From JBQTGK01 sp052400665 (GTDB taxonomy: Bacteria; Bacteroidota; Bacteroidia; Bacteroidales; Marinifilaceae): DNA of 64,000 nucleotides. Every line of letters begins with the position of its first letter. The stretch's first letter is position 1. Shown here piece after piece: positions 43,541-52,254 of this stretch. Location: NCBI GenBank assembly GCA_052400665.1, contig JBQTGK010000003.1. One strand, written 5' to 3'. The position numbers were made by a program, and so were the translations under genes. Below the pieces are notes generated by a model. The model was not told where the DNA came from and ran no database searches. It worked only from the letters and a program-made list of their open reading frames with translations.

Positions 43541-44878
43541 ATGATTACAAGAAGAATTTTTTCCTTCCTTATTATATTATTACTGGTGTTTTTAGACCAG
43601 AATTTTAGTTTTTCAAAAGAAGGGAGCCTTGCTGTTCCTTTCGATAAAACTATCGAGGCTGTATCTCATAGGTTGTCCAATGAGCTTTCAGAAAGTGTTG
43701 AAACAGCCAGAGCAGATCGCTTAATTAAACGATTTTTAAGAAAGTGGGAAGTTGCTGGAGCAACTGTTGCTGTGGTAAAAGATGAAAAGCTTCTTTTTGC
43801 CAAAGGATATGGATATGCCAATAAAGAAAAACAGGAATTGGTAAAGCCTTCTCATTTGTTTAGAATTGCCAGTGTATCAAAATTAATTACTGCCACTGCC
43901 ATTATGAAATTGCAGGAAGAAGGAAAACTTCATATTAACGATTATGCCTTTGGGGAACACGGTATTCTTAATGATAGTATTTACTCCAATATTCGGGATA
44001 AAAGAACTAAACGGATTACTGTAGAGCATCTTTTGAGACATTCGGCGGGATATTCCAGTAAATATGGTGACCCCATGTTTTTACCATTGTCCATTGCTAA
44101 AAAAATGAAGGTTGAGCCACCAATTAGTGCAGAAACAACCATTCAATTTGTTCTTTCTCGAAGATTACACTTTACACCAGGTAGTCGTAGTGGTTACTCT
44201 AATTTGGGTTATGTAATTCTTGAAAAAATAATAGAAAAAGCTTCGGGTAAAGATTATGAAACCTATGTGAAAACTCATATTTTACAACCAGCAGGAGTCT
44301 TTGATATGCATCTCGGAAAAAGTTTGCAAAAAGATCATTTTGTGAATGAGGTGAATTATTACGAACAATCTAATGCAATAAAAATATCAGCTTTTAATGG
44401 ATCTGGTAAAACAGTATTTAGATCTAATGGAGGTAATAATCTGCAAGCTCTGGGTGGAGCTGGAGCTTGGGTTGCTTCGGCAGCCGAATTAATGAAATTT
44501 ATGCTGGCAATTGATGGAGATAATGCTCATCCTGATATTTTATCGCCAAAGAGTGTGAGGTATATGACTAAGACAAATAAAAAGGGGTTTAGTCCTATTG
44601 GCTGGAAAGGTACAAGAAAAGGAACCTGGTGGAGAACAGGTACACTTGCAGGTAGCTCGGCTTTACTTAAGCATCAGGTTGGAGGATATAGTTTTGTAAT
44701 TATTACCAACAGCTCTACATGGAGAGGTTCCGACTTTACTAAAGATTTAAGTGTGCTTATGAGCCGTGTGTTACGCTCAGTTAAACACTGGCCTTCGCAG
44801 GATTTATTTAATCACTTCGAGGCTAAACCGGAAGTGATTGCTCTCGATAAATTACCACAATTCGAAGATTGGAGTTAA
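43541..44878 (+). CDS. Class C beta-lactamase-related serine hydrolase
   Basis: A 445-residue protein. An N-terminal hydrophobic segment (about 5-25) acts as signal or anchor. The family motifs are SxxK in RIASVSKLITA (Ser111 and Lys114), YxN in SGYSNLGYV, and an HTG-like RTGTLAGSS near the C-terminus. This fold covers esterases, D-aminopeptidases and penicillin-binding-like proteins, so the substrate is uncertain; a true beta-lactamase is less likely. It appears monocistronic before the buk region. Confidence 0.9.
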   Translation: MITRRIFSFLIILLLVFLDQNFSFSKEGSLAVPFDKTIEAVSHRLSNELSESVETARADRLIKRFLRKWEVAGATVAVVKDEKLLFAKGYGYANKEKQELVKPSHLFRIASVSKLITATAIMKLQEEGKLHINDYAFGEHGILNDSIYSNIRDKRTKRITVEHLLRHSAGYSSKYGDPMFLPLSIAKKMKVEPPISAETTIQFVLSRRLHFTPGSRSGYSNLGYVILEKIIEKASGKDYETYVKTHILQPAGVFDMHLGKSLQKDHFVNEVNYYEQSNAIKISAFNGSGKTVFRSNGGNNLQALGGAGAWVASAAELMKFMLAIDGDNAHPDILSPKSVRYMTKTNKKGFSPIGWKGTRKGTWWRTGTLAGSSALLKHQVGGYSFVIITNSSTWRGSDFTKDLSVLMSRVLRSVKHWPSQDLFNHFEAKPEVIALDKLPQFEDWS

Positions 44879-44950
44879 TCTTAAATCCATTTGAATGATC
44901 AACAGGTATAATATGTAAATGTTTAAGTAATATGTTGATTTTTGTATTAA

Positions 44951-44982
44951 ATTGTAAGTTAAAATTACAATTAATTACAATT
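44951..44982. promoter_or_regulatory. Inverted repeat upstream of buk
   Basis: ATTGTAA (44951-44957) and TTACAAT (44965-44971) form 7-bp arms around GTTAAAA. A second TTACAAT copy follows within 5 bp. It lies about 100 bp before buk. TAGTTTTG at 45031-45038 fits the -7 element, but no TTG is at the expected spacing. Regulator binding is only a possibility. Confidence 0.35.
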
Positions 44983-45081
44983 TGATACTTAAAAACTGTA
45001 AAAATTCTATTAATTGTTAATCTAGTTTGGTAGTTTTGCAATAATTAGAAAAACAACTTAAACACAAACATATTTTAAACA

Positions 45082-46158
45082 ATGGAAACTCGTAGAATCT
45101 TAGCTATTAATCCTGGATCCACGTCTACAAAAATCGCTGTCTTTCAAGGCGATAAATCTGTATTTTTAAAAAATATAAAGCATACTGCCGAAGATCTTTC
45201 ACAATTTATTCATATTTCGGAACAGTTCGAATTTCGCAAGAATATCATTATGCAAGAATTGCTTGATGCTGAAATTAGAATCGATCTAATCGAAGCTGTA
45301 GTTGGTAGAGGAGGATTGGTAAAACCAATTGAATCGGGTATTTATGAAGTGAACGATCGCCTTAAAGAAGATCTTAAAGTTGGAGTTTTAGGTGAGCATG
45401 CCAGTAATTTGGGTGGATTGATTGCCGATAATATTGCTGTTTCATTACCAAATGCTAAAGCATATATTGCAGATCCTGTGGTTGTTGATGAAATGATTGA
45501 TGTTGCCAGAATTTCCGGTCATCCTGAATTTCAACGAGTATCAATTTTTCATGCTTTAAACCAGAAAGCAATTGGTAGAGCCTTTGCACAATCTATCGAT
45601 AAAAAATATGAAGACATTAATGTAATTGTTGCTCATTTAGGAGGAGGAATTTCTGTTGGAGCACATCGCAAAGGAAAAGTGATTGATGTAAATAATGCTC
45701 TCGATGGAGAAGGACCATTTTCTCCGGAACGTTCGGGTTCATTACCTTCGGGAGCTTTAGCAAAGCTTTGTTTTAGTGGTGACTATACTCTTAACGATGT
45801 TAAGAAAATGATTAAAGGAGAAGGCGGACTTGTAGCTCATTTGGGAACAAACGATGCTTACGAAGTAGAATTAAAAGCTAAAGATGGTGATGAAAAAGCC
45901 AAATTAATTCAGGATGCTATGTCGTATCAGGTTGCTAAATCGATTGGCGAAATGGCAGCAGTTTTAAAGGGTGATGTCGATGGAATTTTATTGACCGGAG
46001 GTATTGCTCACAATCCTTATTTAGTAAATTATATTAAGGAAATGGTTTCTTTTATTGCACCACTTGCTGTTTACCCGGGCGAAGATGAAATGAAAGCTCT
46101 TGCCATGAATGGTTTTATGGTATTAAGAAACGAAATTGAACCAAAAATATATAATTAG
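45082..46158 (+). CDS. buk: Butyrate kinase
   Basis: A 358-residue ASKHA-type acyl phosphate kinase. It begins ILAINPGSTSTKIAVFQGDK (phosphate 1 site). VVGRGGLVKPIESGIYEVND and IFHALNQKAIGRAFA are diagnostic for butyrate over acetate kinase, and HLGGGISVGAH is the phosphate 2 motif. It converts butyryl phosphate and ADP to butyrate and ATP. No phosphotransbutyrylase gene (ptb) is adjacent, unlike in clostridia, so its partner must be elsewhere. It is monocistronic with a strong terminator. Confidence 0.93.
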   Translation: METRRILAINPGSTSTKIAVFQGDKSVFLKNIKHTAEDLSQFIHISEQFEFRKNIIMQELLDAEIRIDLIEAVVGRGGLVKPIESGIYEVNDRLKEDLKVGVLGEHASNLGGLIADNIAVSLPNAKAYIADPVVVDEMIDVARISGHPEFQRVSIFHALNQKAIGRAFAQSIDKKYEDINVIVAHLGGGISVGAHRKGKVIDVNNALDGEGPFSPERSGSLPSGALAKLCFSGDYTLNDVKKMIKGEGGLVAHLGTNDAYEVELKAKDGDEKAKLIQDAMSYQVAKSIGEMAAVLKGDVDGILLTGGIAHNPYLVNYIKEMVSFIAPLAVYPGEDEMKALAMNGFMVLRNEIEPKIYN

Positions 46159-46180
46159 ATTACTAATCTTTTAATAATTA

Positions 46181-46213
46181 AAGCCTTCGATAATTGTCGA
46201 AGGCTTTTTTTAT
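46181..46213 (+). terminator. Hairpin terminator after buk
   Basis: AAGCCTTCGA (46181-46190) and TCGAAGGCTT (46197-46206) form a 10-bp perfect stem followed by TTTTTT. Confidence 0.93.
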
Positions 46214-46501
46214 GCTTTTTTCTGAAATTGTATAGTTTTTAAGAAGTCTAAATTCAAATTAAGTATGTTCGTTTATGTGTTATGTTGATCAAAATAAAAA
46301 TATTTATTGTGATTAGGGCTGCTGGAATATTAAATTTTATAGGCTATTTGGCATTTTTATATTTTTAAGTTAACTATTTTTTCACCTAAACAATTAATTT
46401 ATTGGGTTTTAAACTAAATCAATTAAATAGAGAAAAATTTCTTTAATTTTTTTAACTTATTAGTGAAACTCTATTATTATTAACCTTTAAACCTTTAGTT
46501 T
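46214..46501. other. Intergenic region, 288 bp
   Basis: AT-rich leader of the hydrogenase operon. No clear Rex-type operator, hairpin or full promoter match was seen. Confidence 0.4.
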
Positions 46502-46969
46502 ATGGATTTTCATGAAAAATTAGTGAACGATTTGGTTACCAAGCATGGAACAGAACGCGAAAATTTACTGCCCATTCTTCAAGGGGTAATTGATCAGGAA
46601 CGGTATTTATCTGAAGAGGCTATTCTTAAAATTGCCAAAGAAATGAATATTCCAGCAGCCGATGTTTACGGAACAGCGAGTTTCTATTCTTTTTTAGATA
46701 CCGAACCAAGAGGAAAATATGTTATTCGTGTTTGCAAAACCATAACCTGTGCAATGAAAGGTAAAAACCAAATTATCCAGGCTATCGAGCATTATTTAAA
46801 GGTAAAGGTTGGTGAAACTACACTTGATAAGAAGTTTACAATTTTAGAAACCAATTGTTTGGGCTGGTGTCATAAGGCTCCGGCAATGTTGGTGAATGAT
46901 GATGTATACACCGAATTAACTCCCGAGATAGTGGTTGATATTCTTCGCCAATATCGAGAGAAAGACTAA
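46502..46969 (+). CDS. NuoE/HydC-type [2Fe-2S] subunit of NAD-linked hydrogenase
   Basis: A 155-residue thioredoxin-like [2Fe-2S] protein. Ligand cysteines are in VCKTITCAMKG and NCLGWCHKAPAMLVND, the NuoE pattern. The N-terminal helices (LPILQGVIDQERYLSEEAI) also match. It passes electrons to or from the flavoprotein subunit encoded 43 bp downstream. In three-gene hydrogenase operons this is HydC/HndA. Confidence 0.93.
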   Translation: MDFHEKLVNDLVTKHGTERENLLPILQGVIDQERYLSEEAILKIAKEMNIPAADVYGTASFYSFLDTEPRGKYVIRVCKTITCAMKGKNQIIQAIEHYLKVKVGETTLDKKFTILETNCLGWCHKAPAMLVNDDVYTELTPEIVVDILRQYREKD

Positions 46970-47012
46970 TCTTATAAATTTTAGTAAATCTAACATTTAA
47001 ATACCCTTAGGT

Positions 47013-48200
47013 ATGGCAACAATAAAGAAACAATTGCATAGAATCGATTTAATTTTTAAGAATGAAGAGGATTGTAAGGAAATTCTTCGACATGCACTAA
47101 CAAGATCGAATCAGGAAGTAATTAATGAGATGGTAAATTCTGGGCTGAAAGGTAGAGGTGGAGCAGGATTTCCTACCGGATTAAAATGGAAGCTTACGGC
47201 AGAGCCTAAGGAAAAAGAGAAATATGTAATCTGCAATGCAGATGAAGGTGAACCCGGAACATTTAAAGATAGAGAGATATTAACAAGAGTACCTCATAAA
47301 GTACTATCGGGAATGGCCGTGTGTGCTAAAATTATTGGTGCACGAAAAGGATACATTTACTTGAGAGGAGAGTATCGTTTTTTGGTACCTGATTTAAAAA
47401 AAGAAATGAGAAAATTTCATGATATTCTGGATGATCTGGGTTTTGATTTTCGCGTTGAAATTTTTCTTGGAAGTGGAGCATATATATGTGGTGAAGAAAG
47501 TGCTCTTTTAGAGTCGATGGAAGGAAAACGTGGCGAACCAAGGAATAAGCCTCCTTTTCCGAGCGATAGTGGTTTTAAAGGAAAACCAACAGTGGTTAAT
47601 AATGTTGAAACTCTGGCTCATTCCTATACAATTTTAAAATATGGAGCGAAAAAATTTAGAGATCTTGGGGTAAAAGATTCCAGAGGTTCTAAAGTATTTT
47701 CAGTTTCGGGAGATACGCCTATTCCTGGAATATATGAGTTGGAACTGGGTATGACCGTTCAGGAATTTGTAGATGATTTTGGTGATGGCGATACAAAGGC
47801 CGTTCAGGTAGGAGGTGCTTCCGGTTTTCTGGTGCCGCGTAAACGTTTTCAGAAAACAAATATTGGTTATCAGGGTAAGTTAACTGGTATTTCTTTGCCT
47901 ACAGGAGGTTCGATGATGCTTTTTAATAGTTCCCGTTCCATGTATAATGTGCTAAATAATTATCTCGAATTTTTTGAAGAAGAATCCTGCGGACAATGCA
48001 CGCCTTGCAGGGTTGGATGTCAGCAGCTTTTAAAAGGTATTAAAGCGGTAAAACGAGGAGAAAAGCCAGTTGCTTATCTCGATCAGCTATTGAAGCTTAC
48101 CGATACGATGAAACTAACTGCAAAATGTGGTTTGGGACAATCGGTGGCTAATTCTTTTTCCTCTATTGTGGAGAATTTCCGAGAGGAGATGATCTACTAA
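47013..48200 (+). CDS. NuoF/HydB-type flavoprotein subunit, core-only
   Basis: A 395-residue protein. It has the FMN/NAD(H)-binding GRGGAGFPTGLKW and CNADEGEPGTFKDREI, an SLBB-like region (about 240-310) and the NuoF [4Fe-4S] ligands in ESCGQCTPCRVGC with a later CGLGQS. It starts directly with the NuoF core and ends after that cluster. It therefore lacks both the N-terminal [2Fe-2S] domain and the C-terminal ferredoxin-like domain carried by the roughly 600-residue HydB of Thermotoga-type bifurcating hydrogenases. It supplies NAD(H) electrons to the hydrogenase. Confidence 0.92.
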   Translation: MATIKKQLHRIDLIFKNEEDCKEILRHALTRSNQEVINEMVNSGLKGRGGAGFPTGLKWKLTAEPKEKEKYVICNADEGEPGTFKDREILTRVPHKVLSGMAVCAKIIGARKGYIYLRGEYRFLVPDLKKEMRKFHDILDDLGFDFRVEIFLGSGAYICGEESALLESMEGKRGEPRNKPPFPSDSGFKGKPTVVNNVETLAHSYTILKYGAKKFRDLGVKDSRGSKVFSVSGDTPIPGIYELELGMTVQEFVDDFGDGDTKAVQVGGASGFLVPRKRFQKTNIGYQGKLTGISLPTGGSMMLFNSSRSMYNVLNNYLEFFEEESCGQCTPCRVGCQQLLKGIKAVKRGEKPVAYLDQLLKLTDTMKLTAKCGLGQSVANSFSSIVENFREEMIY

Positions 48201-48245
48201 TAGAGAAGTTGTTCCAATAAACTATAATAATTAAAAACGTTTGAT

Positions 48246-50036
48246 ATGTCGCAAATGGTAAATTTAACAATCAATGGAATAGCTGTTAGTGTTGAGGAAG
48301 AAAAAACGATACTGGAAGCAGCTAAAAAATTACATATAAAAATACCTACACTTTGTTATCATAAAGATCTTTGTGTGGCAGGAAATTGTAGAGTATGTGT
48401 TGTTGAGCAAGTTGGAAATAATAAGCTTGTTGCTTCTTGTGCTACTCCTGTGGCGGAGGGAATGGAAATTAATACAAATACCCTTAAAGTTAGAAATTGC
48501 AGAAAACATATTATAGAGTTATTGCTTACTGAACACAACGAAGAATGTACCAAGTGTTATCGAAATGGGCATTGTGAGTTGCAGGAGTTGGCTGCAGAAT
48601 ATCAAATTACCAATCAGGATTTTATCGATTTAGTGCCTGATAAAAATTATACTATCGATCAATTATCTCCTGCAATAGTAAAGGATGATTCAAAATGTAT
48701 ACGTTGCCAGCGATGTGTAAGAACATGTGCCGAAATTCAATCTGTTGGTGCTATTGCAGTTTCTCATAAAGGGGCCGAAATGAAAATTTCCACATTCTTC
48801 GATAGACCTTTAGATGAAGTTGTTTGTACAAATTGCGGGCAGTGTATTGTTCATTGTCCAACGGGAGCTTTAACCGAAAAATCGTATGTAGAAAAGGTTT
48901 GGGATGTAATAGCTGATCCGGATGTTCATGTTGTGGTGCAAACAGCTCCGGCGGTGAGAGTAGGACTTGGAGAAGAACTGGGAATGGAAGCGGGAACTCG
49001 TGTAACTGGTAAAATGGTTTCGGCATTACGACGTTTGGGTTTCGATTCCATATTAGATACCGATTTTACTGCCGATTTAACTATTATGGAAGAAGGAAGC
49101 GAACTATTAACTCGCTTGAAACGTGCTTTGGTGGATGATGATCCTAACGTGGCTTTGCCAATGGCAACATCGTGTTCGCCTGGTTGGGTAAAGTATATCG
49201 AACACAAATATCCCGAATATTTACCTAATTTATCTACCTGTAAATCGCCTCAGCAAATGTTTGGTGCTCTTGCTAAAACTTACTACGCTAAAAATATTAA
49301 TGTTGAGCCTGAAAATATTGTATCAGTTTCAATAATGCCATGTACCGCTAAAAAATATGAGGCTAATCGCCCCGAAATGAAGGATAGTGGATATAAAGAT
49401 GTGGATTATGTGCTAACAACAAGAGAGTTGGCAGTAATGATTAAGCAAGCAGGTATCGAATTTGAAAAATTACCCGACGATAAGTTTGATTCCATCATGG
49501 GAACATCATCTGGTGCAGGAGTAATATTTGGTGCTACAGGTGGAGTAATGGAGGCTGCTTTGCGAACGGCTTACGAAATAGTTACAGGAAGAGAGGTTCC
49601 TTTCGAGAATTTGGATATTTTACCAGTTCGTGGTTTAGATGGTGTAAAAGAAGCAGTAATTCCAATTGAAGGAACTCTTGAGGAATGGAAGTTTTTAGAA
49701 GGTGTAGACTTAAAATGTGCCATTGCAAATGGTCTTGAAAATGCTCATAGATTAATAGAGGAAATTAAAGCAGGAGATAGATTCTATCATTTTATCGAAA
49801 TTATGGCTTGTCCGGGTGGTTGTCTTGGTGGTGGTGGTCAGCCATATCCTGTTGATGATGAAATTCGTTTAAAGCGTATGCAGGCTATTTATGCTGAGGA
49901 TGAGGATCTTCCAATCCGAAAATCACATGAAAACCCCGAAATTGTTAAGATTTATAAGGATTTCTTAGAGAAGCCATTAAGCCATAAATCACATAAATTA
50001 CTTCATACATCCTATGTAAAGCGCGAGCAATATTAG
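48246..50036 (+). CDS. hydA: [FeFe]-hydrogenase catalytic subunit HydA
   Basis: A 596-residue protein. The N-terminal [2Fe-2S] plant-ferredoxin domain has CYHKDLCVAGNCRVC. Next is a His-ligated [4Fe-4S] site (His97, Cys101, Cys104, Cys110 in HNEECTKCYRNGHC), then two [4Fe-4S] clusters (CIRCQRCVRTC and CTNCGQCIVHCP). The H-cluster domain carries all three motifs: TSCSPGW (Cys310), MPCTAKKYE (Cys366) and MACPGGCLGGGGQPY (Cys522 and Cys526). A complete active site is present. It produces or consumes H2 and is the third gene of the trimeric operon. HydEFG maturases are not in the window. Confidence 0.96.
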   Translation: MSQMVNLTINGIAVSVEEEKTILEAAKKLHIKIPTLCYHKDLCVAGNCRVCVVEQVGNNKLVASCATPVAEGMEINTNTLKVRNCRKHIIELLLTEHNEECTKCYRNGHCELQELAAEYQITNQDFIDLVPDKNYTIDQLSPAIVKDDSKCIRCQRCVRTCAEIQSVGAIAVSHKGAEMKISTFFDRPLDEVVCTNCGQCIVHCPTGALTEKSYVEKVWDVIADPDVHVVVQTAPAVRVGLGEELGMEAGTRVTGKMVSALRRLGFDSILDTDFTADLTIMEEGSELLTRLKRALVDDDPNVALPMATSCSPGWVKYIEHKYPEYLPNLSTCKSPQQMFGALAKTYYAKNINVEPENIVSVSIMPCTAKKYEANRPEMKDSGYKDVDYVLTTRELAVMIKQAGIEFEKLPDDKFDSIMGTSSGAGVIFGATGGVMEAALRTAYEIVTGREVPFENLDILPVRGLDGVKEAVIPIEGTLEEWKFLEGVDLKCAIANGLENAHRLIEEIKAGDRFYHFIEIMACPGGCLGGGGQPYPVDDEIRLKRMQAIYAEDEDLPIRKSHENPEIVKIYKDFLEKPLSHKSHKLLHTSYVKREQY

Positions 50037-50052
50037 TAATTTGTTGTAAAAG

Positions 50053-50080
50053 AAAGATCCGGTGTAAACCGGATCTTTTA
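50053..50080. terminator. Bidirectional hairpin terminator
   Basis: AAAGATCCGGT (50053-50063) and ACCGGATCTTT (50068-50078) form an 11-bp perfect stem between the convergent hydA and kdsA genes. Confidence 0.92.
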
Positions 50081-50088
50081 AAATATTA

Positions 50089-50907
50089 TTAAAATTGATT
50101 GATTGTTTTTCTTATAGCAACCAATTTGCTAAGTAAATCTTCCAGATAGTCGAGGTGAAGCATATTTGCTCCGTCCGATTTTGCATTTGCAGGATCGGGA
50201 TGAGTTTCGATGAAAATACCATCTGCACCAACAGCAATACCTGCTTTGGCAATAGTTTCGATAAGCTCAGGGCGTCCACCAGTTACTCCACCAGCCTGAT
50301 TTGGTTGTTGTAGTGAATGAGTAATATCTAAAACCACTGGGCAATTGTTCTCTTGCATTACAGGAATTCCTCTGTAATCAACAATCATATCCTGATATCC
50401 AAACATATTACCACGATCGGTAAGTACAACTTGGTTATTACCCGATTCGCGAACCTTATCTACTGCAAATTTCATAGATTCGGCAGCTAAAAATTGTCCT
50501 TTCTTAATGTTTACTACTTTTCCTGTTTTGGCAGCAGCAACCAGTAAATCGGTTTGGCGACATAAAAATGCAGGAATTTGCAATACATCAACATACTGAG
50601 CAGCAATTGCAGCCTCTTCAGCAGTATGAATATCGGTTACGGTAGGAACTCCAAAAGTATCGCTTACTTTTTTTAGGATTTTAAGGGCTTTTTCGTCTCC
50701 AATTCCAGTAAACGAATCTAATCGTGAGCGGTTTGCTTTTCGGTACGATCCTTTAAAAATGTAAGGAATCTCGAGTTTATTGGTAATTTCGACAACTCTT
50801 TCGGCAATTTTCATTGCAATTTCTTCTCCTTCTATAGCACAAGGACCGGCTAAAAGAAAAAAGTTACCACTATTGGTATGTTTAATATTTGGAATGTTTG
50901 TTATCAT
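50089..50907 (-). CDS. kdsA: 3-deoxy-8-phosphooctulonate synthase KdsA
   Basis: A 272-residue class I aldolase-fold protein. LLAGPCAIEGEE near the start has Cys at the position used by metal-dependent KdsA enzymes. It also has FKGSYRKANRSRLDSFTGIG, LQIPAFLCRQTDLL, NIKKGQFLAAESM, LTDRGNMFGYQ and FIETHPDPANAKSDGANML. It condenses phosphoenolpyruvate with arabinose 5-phosphate to make KDO-8-phosphate for lipopolysaccharide inner core. The gene is followed on the same strand by rarA upstream of it with a 38-bp gap, so the two may share a transcript. Confidence 0.97.
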   Translation of the reverse strand: MITNIPNIKHTNSGNFFLLAGPCAIEGEEIAMKIAERVVEITNKLEIPYIFKGSYRKANRSRLDSFTGIGDEKALKILKKVSDTFGVPTVTDIHTAEEAAIAAQYVDVLQIPAFLCRQTDLLVAAAKTGKVVNIKKGQFLAAESMKFAVDKVRESGNNQVVLTDRGNMFGYQDMIVDYRGIPVMQENNCPVVLDITHSLQQPNQAGGVTGGRPELIETIAKAGIAVGADGIFIETHPDPANAKSDGANMLHLDYLEDLLSKLVAIRKTINQF

Positions 50908-50945
50908 GATTTCTTATTTTTTTACACAGCAAAAGTAATTAATTT

Positions 50946-52220
50946 TTAGAATCGATTTTTCCACCAGCCTTTTAATCGTTCCCAAATTTTTAATTCTTGC
51001 TGATTTTTTTGTGGAAAGTAAATTCTTTGGTTCTTAATCTCGTCAGGAAGAAATTGCTGATCGACAAAATTCCCTGGATAATCGTGAGAGTATTTATAAT
51101 CTTTTTTATAGCCTAATTCTTTCATAAGTTTGGTTGGTGCATTTCTTAAATGTAGGGGAACAGGAAGATTTCCGGTTTCTCTTACCAAAGCCTGAGCTTT
51201 GCCAATGGCCAAATAGGAAGCATTACTTTTTGGCGATGTGGCTAAATATACGGTAGTTTCCGATAAAATAATTCTTGATTCGGGCATTCCAACTACATTA
51301 ACAGCCTGAAAGCAAGCATTGGCAAGTAATAGGGCATTGGGGTTGGCTAAGCCAATATCTTCGCTAGCCGAAATAACTAATCGGCGAGCTATAAATTTAG
51401 CATCTTCGCCTCCTTCAATCATTCTGGCAAGCCAATATACCGAAGCATCAGGATCGCTGCCTCTAATAGATTTGATAAGAGCAGAAGCAATATCGTAGTG
51501 CTGTTCTCCATCTTTATCGTACATCGATGGATTTTCCTGAAGTTCTTTTAGCACTAATTTATTGTTTATTCTTATTTCATCGGTAATTTGAGAATTAACA
51601 ACCAGCTCTAAGATATTTAGCAGTTTACGTGCATCACCACCCGAAAATTTTAATAATGCATCGCTTTCTTCAATCTCAATATTTTTCTCTTTTAAGTAGC
51701 TATCATTTTTTATTGCAAAATCGATTAATTGCTGTAAATCTTCCTTTTCCTGAGCTTTTAGTACATAAACCTGACATCTTGATAAAAGAGGAGAAATTAC
51801 TTCGAATGATGGATTTTCGGTAGTTGCCCCAATTAAAGTAACTGTGCCATTTTCTACCGCTCCCAATAAAGAATCTTGTTGTGATTTGCTAAACCGATGA
51901 ATTTCATCGATAAATAAAATTGGATTTGGTGTAGAAAAGAATTTCTGTTTTTCAGCTTTCGATATTACTTCACGAACATCCTTTACCCCCGAATTTACAG
52001 CTGATAAGGTATAAAAAGGACGATTTAATTGTTTGGCGATAATTTTAGCCAGTGTTGTTTTTCCCACACCAGGAGGCCCCCAAAGAATAAAAGAGGAGAT
52101 ATTTCCCGATTCAATCATTTTTCTAAGAACGGCTTTTTCTCCTACCAAATGTTTCTGCCCCAAATAGTTTTTTAAATCTGTAGGTCTTAATCGTTCTGCT
52201 AAAGGTTGGTTCGCTGTCAT
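50946..52220 (-). CDS. rarA: Replication-associated recombination protein RarA (MgsA)
   Basis: A 424-residue AAA+ ATPase. Visible are LAERLRPTDLKNYLGQKHL, Walker A GPPGVGKTTLAK (about 45-56), Walker B ILFIDEIHRF, sensor 1 LIGATTENPSF and the C-terminal tetramerisation domain with RGSDPDASVYWLARM and EDIGLANP. It acts at stalled replication forks together with single-strand DNA-binding protein and RecA. It is upstream of kdsA and 34 bp downstream of the TPR gene, all on the minus strand. Confidence 0.96.
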   Translation of the reverse strand: MTANQPLAERLRPTDLKNYLGQKHLVGEKAVLRKMIESGNISSFILWGPPGVGKTTLAKIIAKQLNRPFYTLSAVNSGVKDVREVISKAEKQKFFSTPNPILFIDEIHRFSKSQQDSLLGAVENGTVTLIGATTENPSFEVISPLLSRCQVYVLKAQEKEDLQQLIDFAIKNDSYLKEKNIEIEESDALLKFSGGDARKLLNILELVVNSQITDEIRINNKLVLKELQENPSMYDKDGEQHYDIASALIKSIRGSDPDASVYWLARMIEGGEDAKFIARRLVISASEDIGLANPNALLLANACFQAVNVVGMPESRIILSETTVYLATSPKSNASYLAIGKAQALVRETGNLPVPLHLRNAPTKLMKELGYKKDYKYSHDYPGNFVDQQFLPDEIKNQRIYFPQKNQQELKIWERLKGWWKNRF

Positions 52221-52254
52221 TTATGCTTGTAATATCAGGTGAAATAAATATGTT

